Of a stretch of DNA of 64,000 nt, positions 43,891 to 51,260 are shown in pieces; positions within the stretch are counted from its first letter, which is position 1, and the number at the start of each line of letters is the position of its first letter. The notes beneath the pieces are model-generated. The model was not told the origin of the DNA. It saw only the letters and a program-made list of their open reading frames with translations, and searched no databases. The translations under genes and the position numbers were made by a program. The stretch spans positions 1,054,001 to 1,118,000 of the forward strand of contig NZ_CP015881.1 of NCBI RefSeq assembly GCF_000697965.2. The letters run 5' to 3'. The DNA comes from Ensifer adhaerens. Lineage in GTDB: Bacteria; Pseudomonadota; Alphaproteobacteria; Rhizobiales; Rhizobiaceae.

Positions 43891-45000
43891 ATGGAGAGCA
43901 CACCCAGATACATTTCACTTGCGGAAATGAAGCGCCTCGGCGTCCGTCTCGAGGCATCCGCGCTCCACGATGCCGCCAGGGCAGCTTGGTCCGACATCCG
44001 CTTGGGCCAAGCCCATGGCCTGAAATCTGTTTTGTCCTTTCCCGAAGCCGCCTTATGGAACCAACCCCAGTTTGAAGCTTACCGGGATAGGTTGCAAGGC
44101 GAGCGATTGGGCTGGAAGCTCTCTGCGCTTTCCAGCGTCGGGGCCAGATATGCGGCCGTGAAGGTGGTCGGTGCCAATGCGATAAACCGTCGACTGGGTC
44201 AGCCGCGTTCGACGTCGACGATCCTGCTGCTAGACAGCTTCACGCTGCGCCCGCTTTGCGTGATGGACGGAACCGATATCTCTGCCGCAAGAACGGCAAC
44301 CTATGCCTCAATGGCGCTTGAACTTTTCTTCCCCAAAACAGAAGAACTCTCTGTTTTCCTCTTTGGAGCGGGCCCCATTGCCGATCAGATCATCAGAGTG
44401 CTCGATCATTTCGGAGCCGGCATCGTCTCGAAGATATTCGTGCGCAGCCGCTCAGGCGCTTCCGCGCGCCAACTCGTTAAAAGACACAGACAGTCACCTC
44501 GAATTCGGCTTGAGGCTGTCGCGGATAATAAGAGGCTGCGTGGTTGCCGGTTTGTCATCACCGCTACCAATGCCAGCGCACCGGTGTTTGAGAGCGCAGA
44601 GGTTTGCCCAAACGCAGTTGTTCTGCATCTTGGGGGAGACGAGACTCCATCCGGCCATATCCAAAAAGTTCTTCGGTCCGGACTGGCGCTCTGTGATGAC
44701 GTTTCGATGGTGTCGCGGCGAAACTCGCAAAGCCTGGCGCTCTATTTCTCGCGCAAGGGATCGACATTGGAGCAGCTTGGCCCAGCGCTCGGTGTCATGA
44801 ACTTAAAGGATTTCTGTGACGCGGCCGGCGGATCGGAATTCCCGATCCTCGTCACGTGCGTTGGCCTGCCTATGCTGGACCTTTACGTCGCCGCTCATGT
44901 TTACGAAACCTGGTTCTCGCCAGATGGGGCGCGGCATCGTCCGTCCACTCATCTAGCAGGAACTGACGCCAAGCAGCCTAAGCTTTACGGAGAAGGCTGA
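43891..45000 (+). CDS. Ornithine cyclodeaminase/mu-crystallin-family protein (SbnB-like)
   Basis: 369 aa from ATG 43891 (ACGGAG eight bases upstream; ATG 43861 is less likely). OCD/mu-crystallin fold with a Rossmann segment LFGAGPIADQIIRVL and SKIFVRSRSG, and the substrate-side part VVGANAINRRLGQPRSTSTILLLDSFTLRPLCVMDGTDISAARTA, whose key residues are D-G-T-x-I-S-A-x-R-T-A. Members act as NAD-dependent cyclodeaminases or N-substituted amino acid dehydrogenases. This suits a pathway for an amino-acid-like substrate. Stop overlaps the next start (TGATG). Confidence 0.85.
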   Translation: MESTPRYISLAEMKRLGVRLEASALHDAARAAWSDIRLGQAHGLKSVLSFPEAALWNQPQFEAYRDRLQGERLGWKLSALSSVGARYAAVKVVGANAINRRLGQPRSTSTILLLDSFTLRPLCVMDGTDISAARTATYASMALELFFPKTEELSVFLFGAGPIADQIIRVLDHFGAGIVSKIFVRSRSGASARQLVKRHRQSPRIRLEAVADNKRLRGCRFVITATNASAPVFESAEVCPNAVVLHLGGDETPSGHIQKVLRSGLALCDDVSMVSRRNSQSLALYFSRKGSTLEQLGPALGVMNLKDFCDAAGGSEFPILVTCVGLPMLDLYVAAHVYETWFSPDGARHRPSTHLAGTDAKQPKLYGEG

Positions 45001-46349
45001 TGTATGTCACCGAGATCCTTGCAGATTATCTGGCGAATTATCCTTCCGATGCTCTGCCGCCCGATCTGAGGCTAGGTGCCGCCTGCTGTATTGTGGATGC
45101 AGTCACCGCTTACGTCGTCGGCTGCGATGTTCCGAGTGCCCGCGCAATGCGCGCGGTCGCCCGGCAAGATTTTGGAAGCGGACGGGCTTCAGTCTGGTTT
45201 ACGGGTGAATGTCTCGGGGTCACTGCTGCGGCAGTCTGTAACGCTGCGTCAGCCTCCGCACTCGATTTCGACGACGGCCATCGCGCCGCGCGCGGTCATC
45301 CCGGCGCGGCTGTGATACCCGTAGCACTCTCCGTGGCATCTGCGATTGGTTCATCCGCCGATGACCTCCTGACCGCAATCGCTCTCGGATACGAGATCGG
45401 AATTCGCATTGCCGTGGCGCAGAACCAGCAAGCAATCAAAAGCCGACAATCGGGACGTTGGACCGGCTATGCTGCTGCGGCCACCGCAGGCCGCCTCTAC
45501 AGAACCGATCCCCCGGCGCTCGCGCACGCGCTCGCTGTGGCCGGAGTGCTCGCACCAAACCAGGAGGCGAACGGCAGCTCCGGCTATGCCAACCTCACCG
45601 GGAACGACGTCAAGGAGGGTATTCCCTGGAGTGTCGTGACGGGCCTGACCGCATTGCGCCTCGCGGAGCGGGGATTTACCGGGCCGCAGGATTTGCTCGA
45701 TCATGCGTCGCACTTCGACCGGCCGAGCATCATCGCGGACTTGGGTAATCCAGTTGAGATCTCGAGGGTCTATTTCAAACCCTATTCCTGCTGCCGCTAC
45801 ATCCAACCCGCTCTTGATGCCTTTGTGGCGCTCCCGGAAGTCGCGGACATCAGGACCGAACAAATCGCATCAATTGAAGTTCAGACCTTTCAATGGGCTC
45901 TCCGACTTTCAAACACCCTGTCTCCCAGTACATTGACGGAGATCCAATACAGCCTGCCCTATTGCATGGCGATTGCTGTTGTGGATGGACCTGCGGCGCT
46001 GGCCCCGGTCGGTAATGCTCAGTTGGGCAGGCCGGACCTCCTCGAATTCGCCCGCAAGGTTCGTCTCTCGGTCAATCCTGAGATCGACGCCCGTTTTCCA
46101 ACTGAGACCCTTTCGCAGGTATGCCTGCAAATGACCGATGGCAGAGTGATTACCTCCGAGGTGACCTCGCCCCGCGGCGACAAGGCGCGCCCCTTAGCCT
46201 GGGACGATCTCATCGATAAGTTCTCGGTAGCGACGCGTGGCAAGTTTTCTCCCAAGGCACTAAATACCGTCCTGCAGGCTTTTGGGGCACTGAAAAAAGG
46301 AGATGCCGTTCCCCTCCTCCAGCGCCTGAGGATGCGACTGATCGACTGA
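45000..46349 (+). CDS. MmgE/PrpD-family protein (2)
   Basis: 449 aa. ASALDFDDGHRAARGHPGAAVIPVAL, FKPYSCCRYIQPALDAFVAL and YSLPYCMAIAVVDG are the family landmarks. Second PrpD-like enzyme of the cluster, translationally coupled to the cyclodeaminase-like gene. Together the two PrpD members could dehydrate or decarboxylate successive intermediates. The next gene, an amidohydrolase, is convergent. Confidence 0.87.
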   Translation: MYVTEILADYLANYPSDALPPDLRLGAACCIVDAVTAYVVGCDVPSARAMRAVARQDFGSGRASVWFTGECLGVTAAAVCNAASASALDFDDGHRAARGHPGAAVIPVALSVASAIGSSADDLLTAIALGYEIGIRIAVAQNQQAIKSRQSGRWTGYAAAATAGRLYRTDPPALAHALAVAGVLAPNQEANGSSGYANLTGNDVKEGIPWSVVTGLTALRLAERGFTGPQDLLDHASHFDRPSIIADLGNPVEISRVYFKPYSCCRYIQPALDAFVALPEVADIRTEQIASIEVQTFQWALRLSNTLSPSTLTEIQYSLPYCMAIAVVDGPAALAPVGNAQLGRPDLLEFARKVRLSVNPEIDARFPTETLSQVCLQMTDGRVITSEVTSPRGDKARPLAWDDLIDKFSVATRGKFSPKALNTVLQAFGALKKGDAVPLLQRLRMRLID

Positions 46350-46461
46350 AACCTCGACCATTGTTGGCTGTGGTAGTCGTATCCGTCGACAATATCGCGT
46401 AATTACGGCCGCGGCTAAGCATTGTCGGCGTCGGCGCGATAGCCAAGCCCCGGCTGAAACG

Positions 46462-47817
46462 TCAAGTAAGCCGGCCATTCCTGACAACTATACGGCCTGC
46501 GATCACGACATGCCTGACGCGGCTCAGATTAACGTGGTCGACAACGATCAGGTCTGCACGCTTGCCTTTTTCAATCAGCCCGCGGTCGCCGGCCATTTGT
46601 ATGAAGACGCGCGCGACATTCCCGGTCGCAAGGGCAACGGCCTCCGCCACAGACAATTGCTTCTTCTTGATCATACGCTGGATCGCTTCAAGAATTCCAT
46701 CCCAATGCCCGCCGGCAAAATCGGTCGAAATGGTGTCGACACAGCCCGCATCGATCAGCGCGTCGAGGTTGGAGGGATCGTTGCGCCAGCGTGTCCCGAT
46801 ACAATCCAATGTCGAAACATCGATGATGGCCCCTTTTCTTCTCAGATTCTGGGCAATCGAGACTGCCTCGTCCGGGAGGAAGCTCGGGTGATTGCTATGA
46901 CCGGCGACGAGACGTGCCTTGGGGTATTTCTCGACCACGGCCATCAGACGCTTTGCAGATGGTGCCGCGTTGTGGAAGATCGCGGGATATCCGACCCGCT
47001 CGGCTTCGCGGGCGATTTCATCGAATCCGGCCAGCGAGAGGGCAACCGAAGGCATCACCGATTGCGTAATGATGTCGCGAACGCGATCCGCTTCGGTGAC
47101 CCCGGAAAGACCGCAATGCTCTAACTCGTCGGTCAGTTTCGAATTCGATAGGCCGTCTACCGGATCAAGATAGCGGCCAAGGACGGCGTTCTTCAAGCGC
47201 CTCGCGGCAGCGGGCGTCACCTCGACCCCGAACTCGTGCAGGAACGCTTGCGGGATGAACCTGTATTCTTGCGCGCCACCACCCAATGTCTGCCCGCCAC
47301 CTGCCTCGCCAAGCGCGACTGCGCCGGAGGCCAACAGGTCATCTATGGTCGCGCTCAGGTGCCGTGTTGAAAGTCCCTTGCCGTCGACCACAAGCGCCGC
47401 CTCAATGTTTTTCGGAGTGTGAGCCGTGGAAATGCGGATATCCATGGCATGAGGTTCTGCCTCGTCGACATCTATTTCGTCCCCCATGGCCAGACCGCAG
47501 ACGTTGAGAAGGGTCGTTGTTCCCTGAAGAACATGGCGGTTTCGGAAATAGGCAACATCTTCGCCTTCAAATGGCTTCGAGCCACTCGGCATCGAAGGCC
47601 CGCGAATACATCCATGCGCATGGGCATTGATGAGACCTGGCATAACGATGCCGCCAGCTGCATCGATGGTTTCTCGCGCCACGATTTCAGCGCCTGCGGC
47701 AGCCTCAGCGACTTCGATACCGGCGATCCTTCCCTTCCGGACATACACGGCAGCCCGCTTGTGAAACGTCTTGCCGTCGCCGGTGATGAGACCTCCATTT
47801 CGGATTACCAGATCCAT
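46462..47817 (-). CDS. Metal-dependent amidohydrolase
   Basis: 451 aa. Amidohydrolase layout: PGLINAHAHGCIRGPS (HxH), VALGEAGGGQTLGGG, IFHNAAPSAKR, LVAGHSNHPSF, and a terminal metal Asp in TISTDFAGGHWDG. The composite domain closes with LIEKGKRADLIVVDHVNLSRVRHV. It hydrolyses a cyclic or amide substrate (dihydroorotase/enamidase-like subset by motif, not certain). Convergent with the PrpD cluster, so it may form part of the same pathway, but the link is positional only. Confidence 0.85.
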   Translation of the reverse strand: MDLVIRNGGLITGDGKTFHKRAAVYVRKGRIAGIEVAEAAAGAEIVARETIDAAGGIVMPGLINAHAHGCIRGPSMPSGSKPFEGEDVAYFRNRHVLQGTTTLLNVCGLAMGDEIDVDEAEPHAMDIRISTAHTPKNIEAALVVDGKGLSTRHLSATIDDLLASGAVALGEAGGGQTLGGGAQEYRFIPQAFLHEFGVEVTPAAARRLKNAVLGRYLDPVDGLSNSKLTDELEHCGLSGVTEADRVRDIITQSVMPSVALSLAGFDEIAREAERVGYPAIFHNAAPSAKRLMAVVEKYPKARLVAGHSNHPSFLPDEAVSIAQNLRRKGAIIDVSTLDCIGTRWRNDPSNLDALIDAGCVDTISTDFAGGHWDGILEAIQRMIKKKQLSVAEAVALATGNVARVFIQMAGDRGLIEKGKRADLIVVDHVNLSRVRHVVIAGRIVVRNGRLT

Positions 47818-47852
47818 GACAGCTGCTCCTTCTCGACAGCCCGAATGCTGTC

Positions 47853-48613
47853 CTAGCCGCCGGTCGCTTCGCTCGGCCGATGCTGCTTGTTCTGCGATTG
47901 CTCCTGACTGGAACGATCGAGCATGTAGCCGGACGATCGAACCGTTCGGATAAGATCTGCGCCACCGGCCGCGCTAAGCGCCTTGCGCAGTCGACCGATA
48001 TGGACATTGACCGTCTTGGCGTCGACGAAACGACGCTCGGGCCAACCAGCTTCGATGAGTTGTACGCGACTGCACGCCTGCTCGCGGTTCTCCATCAGGA
48101 ACTTAAGCAACCGGAATTCGATCGGTCCCAAGTGGACGTTGATGCCGAAACACTTGACGCTGTGCCTGTTGGTATTCAGTTCGATTCCTGCATAGGCGAG
48201 GATGCGACCGTCGCCCGCCATGGGACCCGACGCGTTTGGAAGGAGGATACGGTCGCGAAGGAAGCCGAGCAGCTTGGAGGGAGCGATCGGTCTTACAAAA
48301 TTCTCGTCAATACCGGCCTTCAGCAGATCGATAAACCGACTTTCCGCACCAGGTCCAATCAATCCGACCGTCGTGATCCCGAATGTCCGCGGCTCCTGCT
48401 TTAGCTTTACACAGGCTGCGGGAGCCCAATCTTCTCCGATCGACAATCAAGGAGGATGGCTCCGACATCGTACTCGCCTGCAAAATGGACGATCTCCTCG
48501 ACCCCGGAACCAAGAATGACCTGATACCCCTCGGATTCCAGGATATGGACGAGTAGCAGATAGTAATCCGCATCGGTCGAACCGATCAGGATCTGCGGTC
48601 GCGCGGAATTCAA
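47853..48613 (-). pseudogene. PhoB-like response regulator coupled to luxI, frameshifted
   Basis: The N-terminal frame starts at TTG 48613, six bases after AGGAGA and overlapping the luxI stop. It reads PQILIGSTDADYYLLLVHILESEGYQV and ILLDCRSEKIG (Asp in the phospho-acceptor place) before a stop at 48407. The adjacent frame continues PAACVKLKQEPRTFGITTVGLIG and includes a full Trans_reg_C domain (LGPIEFRLLKFLMENREQACSRVQLIEAGWPERRF, VNVHIGRLRKAL, IRTVRSSGYMLD). The join needs one base added near 48440. Restored length is about 253 aa, normal for PhoB-type regulators. The classical Asp pair of receivers is replaced by STDAD, so it may be phosphorylation-independent. Confidence 0.75.
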
Positions 48614-49296
48614 AGATTTCTCCTCTTTAGCACAGCGTCAGTTGTGATCTGATCCCTCGTGAGGACCGCCTCAAGCAGCGGAGTTGTGCTGCAGGCGTGT
48701 CCCTGGTGACAGGCAGCAGCGCGAATCCGATGAAGGCTCGCGGCGTCGGCAGGAAGAACTCCAGCTACGGCCATCGTGCTGCCAATGGGACACGGCCGAC
48801 CAAGGCGTTGCATTGGCCAGCCGGCGCGTTTCAAAATGCGCTCGAAACGCAGGTCAGTTGCTGTGACGATCTCATAATAGCCGTTCGCCATCGACCACTC
48901 GACTATGCCGGCGAACATCTTAAGCGTCGTCCTGTGGAGAACTCCCCGCGTCCTGCCCTCGTCGAGCGCCGTGTCGACGCAAAAGCGCGAGCTTTCGACC
49001 ATGCCTGCATGAGCGTCGAGCCGTCGCGATGAGAGGAGCTGCGGAAATGTATTGGCGAGCATCGTCGGTCCGTTAGCCGGGAGAAGCCTCGCGCAGCCCG
49101 CCACTGCACCTGTTGCAGAAACAGCCAGGATATAGGTCGGATTGTATTGATCGTAAGCATCGGCCTCACGATCGTCCCTTATCTCTACATCCCAGTCCAG
49201 CCTGTCGCCAAAGACCCGCGCACGCAGCCGATGCATCGAGTCGATCAAGTCAGCAAATTCTCCGCGCGCTGCGGCCGGCACAGCTAATATCTCCAT
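48610..49296 (-). CDS. Acyl-homoserine-lactone synthase (LuxI/TraI family)
   Basis: 228 aa from ATG 49296 (GGAG eight bases upstream; ATG 49302 is alternative). All LuxI landmarks are present: LRARVFGDRLDWDVEI (Arg, Trp, Asp, Glu), DQYNPTYILAV, GCARLLPANGPTML, the VESSRFCVDT motif (Glu, Arg), TTLKMFAGIVEWSMANGYYEIVTATDLRFERILKRAGW. It makes an AHL signal from SAM and acyl-ACP. It is operonic with a regulator (TTG start overlapping its stop). The luxR partner is the IS-split gene at 20847-22773, 26 kb away. Confidence 0.95.
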   Translation of the reverse strand: MEILAVPAAARGEFADLIDSMHRLRARVFGDRLDWDVEIRDDREADAYDQYNPTYILAVSATGAVAGCARLLPANGPTMLANTFPQLLSSRRLDAHAGMVESSRFCVDTALDEGRTRGVLHRTTLKMFAGIVEWSMANGYYEIVTATDLRFERILKRAGWPMQRLGRPCPIGSTMAVAGVLPADAASLHRIRAAACHQGHACSTTPLLEAVLTRDQITTDAVLKRRNL

Positions 49297-49356
49297 CTCC
49301 ATTCTCCGAATAAATCCTGCTTCAGACCACTGGACACGAGTTTCGGCGCTCAGGCG

Positions 49357-49371
49357 ACTAATAGAATTAGT
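49357..49371. promoter_or_regulatory. Candidate LuxR-type (lux-box-like) operator upstream of luxI
   Basis: ACTAAT-AGA-ATTAGT, a perfect 6-bp inverted repeat with a 3-base spacer, inside the wider GACTA-N10-TAGTC. It lies about 60 bp before the luxI start. Odd spacing differs from classical 18-20-bp lux boxes, so assignment is tentative. Confidence 0.4.
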
Positions 49372-49543
49372 AGTCGAGGGCGCGACCAAAGCGTGCATGA
49401 ATATCGCACGCATGAGTTGTTCGATGCCGAGCGAACTATATCGCAAACACCGGAATCGATGCTGTGCCACGAATGTGCCGCGGCGGAGCCGCCGAGGGGG
49501 AAATAGAAGCACCAATGACGCGGATTGGCAGCAAGGAGTTTCG

Positions 49544-49861
49544 ATGTACAAGCATACCGCCGAGGCGTTCGTCCCGGTCCAACACGCACTACAGGTCACC
49601 CAAAAGGTCTGCGCCCGGAATGGCGACTATTGCCGCTCGATCGGCACTACGGGCGTCGACCGATTGCTCGACTTCGGTGACGCACGCGCTGTCTTGAGGC
49701 CGACAGATCAGGGCCTGCATTTCCGGATCGACGCGCAGGACACCATCACCTTCTATGGTATCCGGACACTTCTGGTGGGAAGCCTGTGCGCCGTTGCGGA
49801 GTTTTCAGGTGAGCACGTTAAATGGCACCCGGCCGGCAGCGTGCCATTCGGCGTGATGTAA
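49544..49861 (+). CDS. DUF2218-like small protein
   Basis: 105 aa from ATG 49544 (AAGGAG six bases upstream). AEAFVPVQHALQVTQKVCARN, DFGDARAVLRPTDQGLHFRIDAQD and the C-terminal FSGEHVKWHP fit DUF2218-type proteins (siderophore- or iron-uptake-associated in many bacteria). Divergent from luxI with about 200 bp between. Function not established. Confidence 0.6.
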   Translation: MYKHTAEAFVPVQHALQVTQKVCARNGDYCRSIGTTGVDRLLDFGDARAVLRPTDQGLHFRIDAQDTITFYGIRTLLVGSLCAVAEFSGEHVKWHPAGSVPFGVM

Positions 49862-50237
49862 GGATGCCTCGGAAATGGTGGCCCCCCTGGATCTTTGCGG
49901 GTACCCTTTAGTCGCTCCGCAACGGGTTCGCAGTTCTGGCAACGCGCTTTTCCCGCCTAGCCCCATTTCGTTGCCCTACGGCAGACGATATCCTCGCCAT
50001 CATCAGACGTTTCCGCGGGATCGTCGAAATCGAGAAATATTCAAAATCATGGCATTAGTGCCTCACGCTGATGTAACGCGAACACGGCAATTGATGAGAA
50101 AGGGCTTTGCGACAGATAACGAGCACGTTATCGGTCTCTATTGAATTCGTAGCCCTCGCTCGCGCCCCCACGCGATGAGACTGGATTCCCAGAGGGAAAA
50201 GCACTAAGTATAGCCAAGTTAGCTAAACGGGATTCCC
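49862..50237. other. Non-coding stretch before the Phd/PIN pair
   Basis: No gene seen. Contains an unremarkable plus-strand frame (49875-50144) with poor composition and no ribosome site. The last 30 bases contain TAGCCAAGTTAGCTA, possibly an autoregulation site of the toxin-antitoxin pair. Confidence 0.45.
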
Positions 50238-50471
50238 ATGCAGGTTACAATCCATAACGCCAAAACGAATCTGTCCAAACTCATCGAGGCAGCAAAGGCT
50301 GGCGAGGAAGTTGTCATAGCGAAGGGCAAGACCCCTGTCGCTCGGATCGTTGCTATTCCACAAAGCAAGTTCACTGTCGGGCTGCTGAAGGGTAGGGTCA
50401 CAGGGCAGGGACCGGATTTCTTTAAGCCTATGAGTGAAGATGAGCTCGCTCTTTGGGAAGGCGCGGTGTGA
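50238..50471 (+). CDS. Phd/YefM-type antitoxin
   Basis: 77 aa. N-terminus MQVTIHNAKTNLSKLIEAAKAGEEVVIAKGKTPVARIV (key residues of the Phd fold: A-K-x-x-L-S-x-L-I-x-x-A, and G-E-E-V-x-I). Overlaps the toxin gene by four bases (GTGA). It would bind and neutralise the PIN toxin and repress the operon. Confidence 0.9.
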   Translation: MQVTIHNAKTNLSKLIEAAKAGEEVVIAKGKTPVARIVAIPQSKFTVGLLKGRVTGQGPDFFKPMSEDELALWEGAV

Positions 50472-50857
50472 CAGCTGTGCTTCTCGATACCCATACTTGG
50501 GCATGGTCACTAACAGGCGATATGCGCCTGTCCACCAAGGCAACCGCTCTCATAACGGAGGCTGACAGCGTTTTTGTCAGTCCCATCAGTTTCTTCGAGA
50601 TCGGGCAGAAAGTCCGTATCGGCAAGTGGCCGGAGATGGAACCATTTATCAATGACTTACCGAGCTTGCTGGCTGAACAGGGTGGCAGAGTTGCGGCATT
50701 GGTGCCGGAAGTCTGTTTGACAGGGGCAACCCTCGCCTGGGAGCATCGCGACCCATTCGACCGATTGCTGGCGGCGACCACGCTCGCTCTTGGAATCCCA
50801 CTGATTTCAGCAGACGAAGTTTTCGACACGCTCCCGGATATTAGCCGTTTGTGGTGA
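50468..50857 (+). CDS. PIN-domain toxin (Phd-associated VapC-like)
   Basis: 129 aa from GTG 50468. AVLLDTHTWAW (Asp), VSPISFFEIGQKVRIGKWP (Glu), WEHRDPFDRLLAATTLALG (two Asp), and LISADEVFD at the end form the PIN active site. The HRDPFDRLLA block is typical of VapC toxins paired with Phd-type antitoxins. Its last codons overlap the relic of a Tn3 transposase, suggesting insertion or recombination right after the gene. Confidence 0.9.
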   Translation: MTAVLLDTHTWAWSLTGDMRLSTKATALITEADSVFVSPISFFEIGQKVRIGKWPEMEPFINDLPSLLAEQGGRVAALVPEVCLTGATLAWEHRDPFDRLLAATTLALGIPLISADEVFDTLPDISRLW

Positions 50858-51060
50858 CTTCCGCCGGCGAGATTGATGCTCTCAACTCAGTGGCAAGACA
50901 TGTACAGCAATTCGGAATATCCCTCCCCGTGCTCGGACGGTGGTGCGGCCGAGATAGATCGTATTCCAGTGCACAAGGGCGCCGATGTGCGCGAGGATCG
51001 CGAGATGGCGGCCGCCGCACGAAATGAAGGCGCGCCAAATGCACTAGGAGAGTTGAACCA
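50850..51060 (-). pseudogene. Relic of a Tn3-family transposase C-terminus
   Basis: Minus-strand reading gives LAILAHIGALVHWNTIYLGRTTV, like the Tn3 TnpA segment ..AIVLWNTVYLERA. In a shifted frame it gives HGEGYSELLYMSCH and VESINLAGG, like the family end ..ELLxHLSPLGWEHINLTGDY. At least one frameshift and one stop interrupt it. No inverted repeats or intact transposon recognised. Confidence 0.5.
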
Positions 51061-51260
51061 AATATCGCTGCCCCCTCTGCCGCAAGCTTTAAACCAAGCC
51101 ACCGACGCCGTGCATGGCGGGCTCGGTCATCTTTTCAGCGTTACCGTAACGCTGGCCAAGGCGATCTGATCCCTGACGACCTCTCGATGGCAAGCTAGGT
51201 CCGGATGATCACGTCGTAAGCGGGTTCCTATTCAGCCTTGCCCTTCTCGCTGTGCTTTCT

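Noticed and set aside
50873..51169. 98-codon plus-strand frame
   Set aside because: The opposite strand shows a Tn3 transposase relic; the plus frame has no ribosome site or family similarity.
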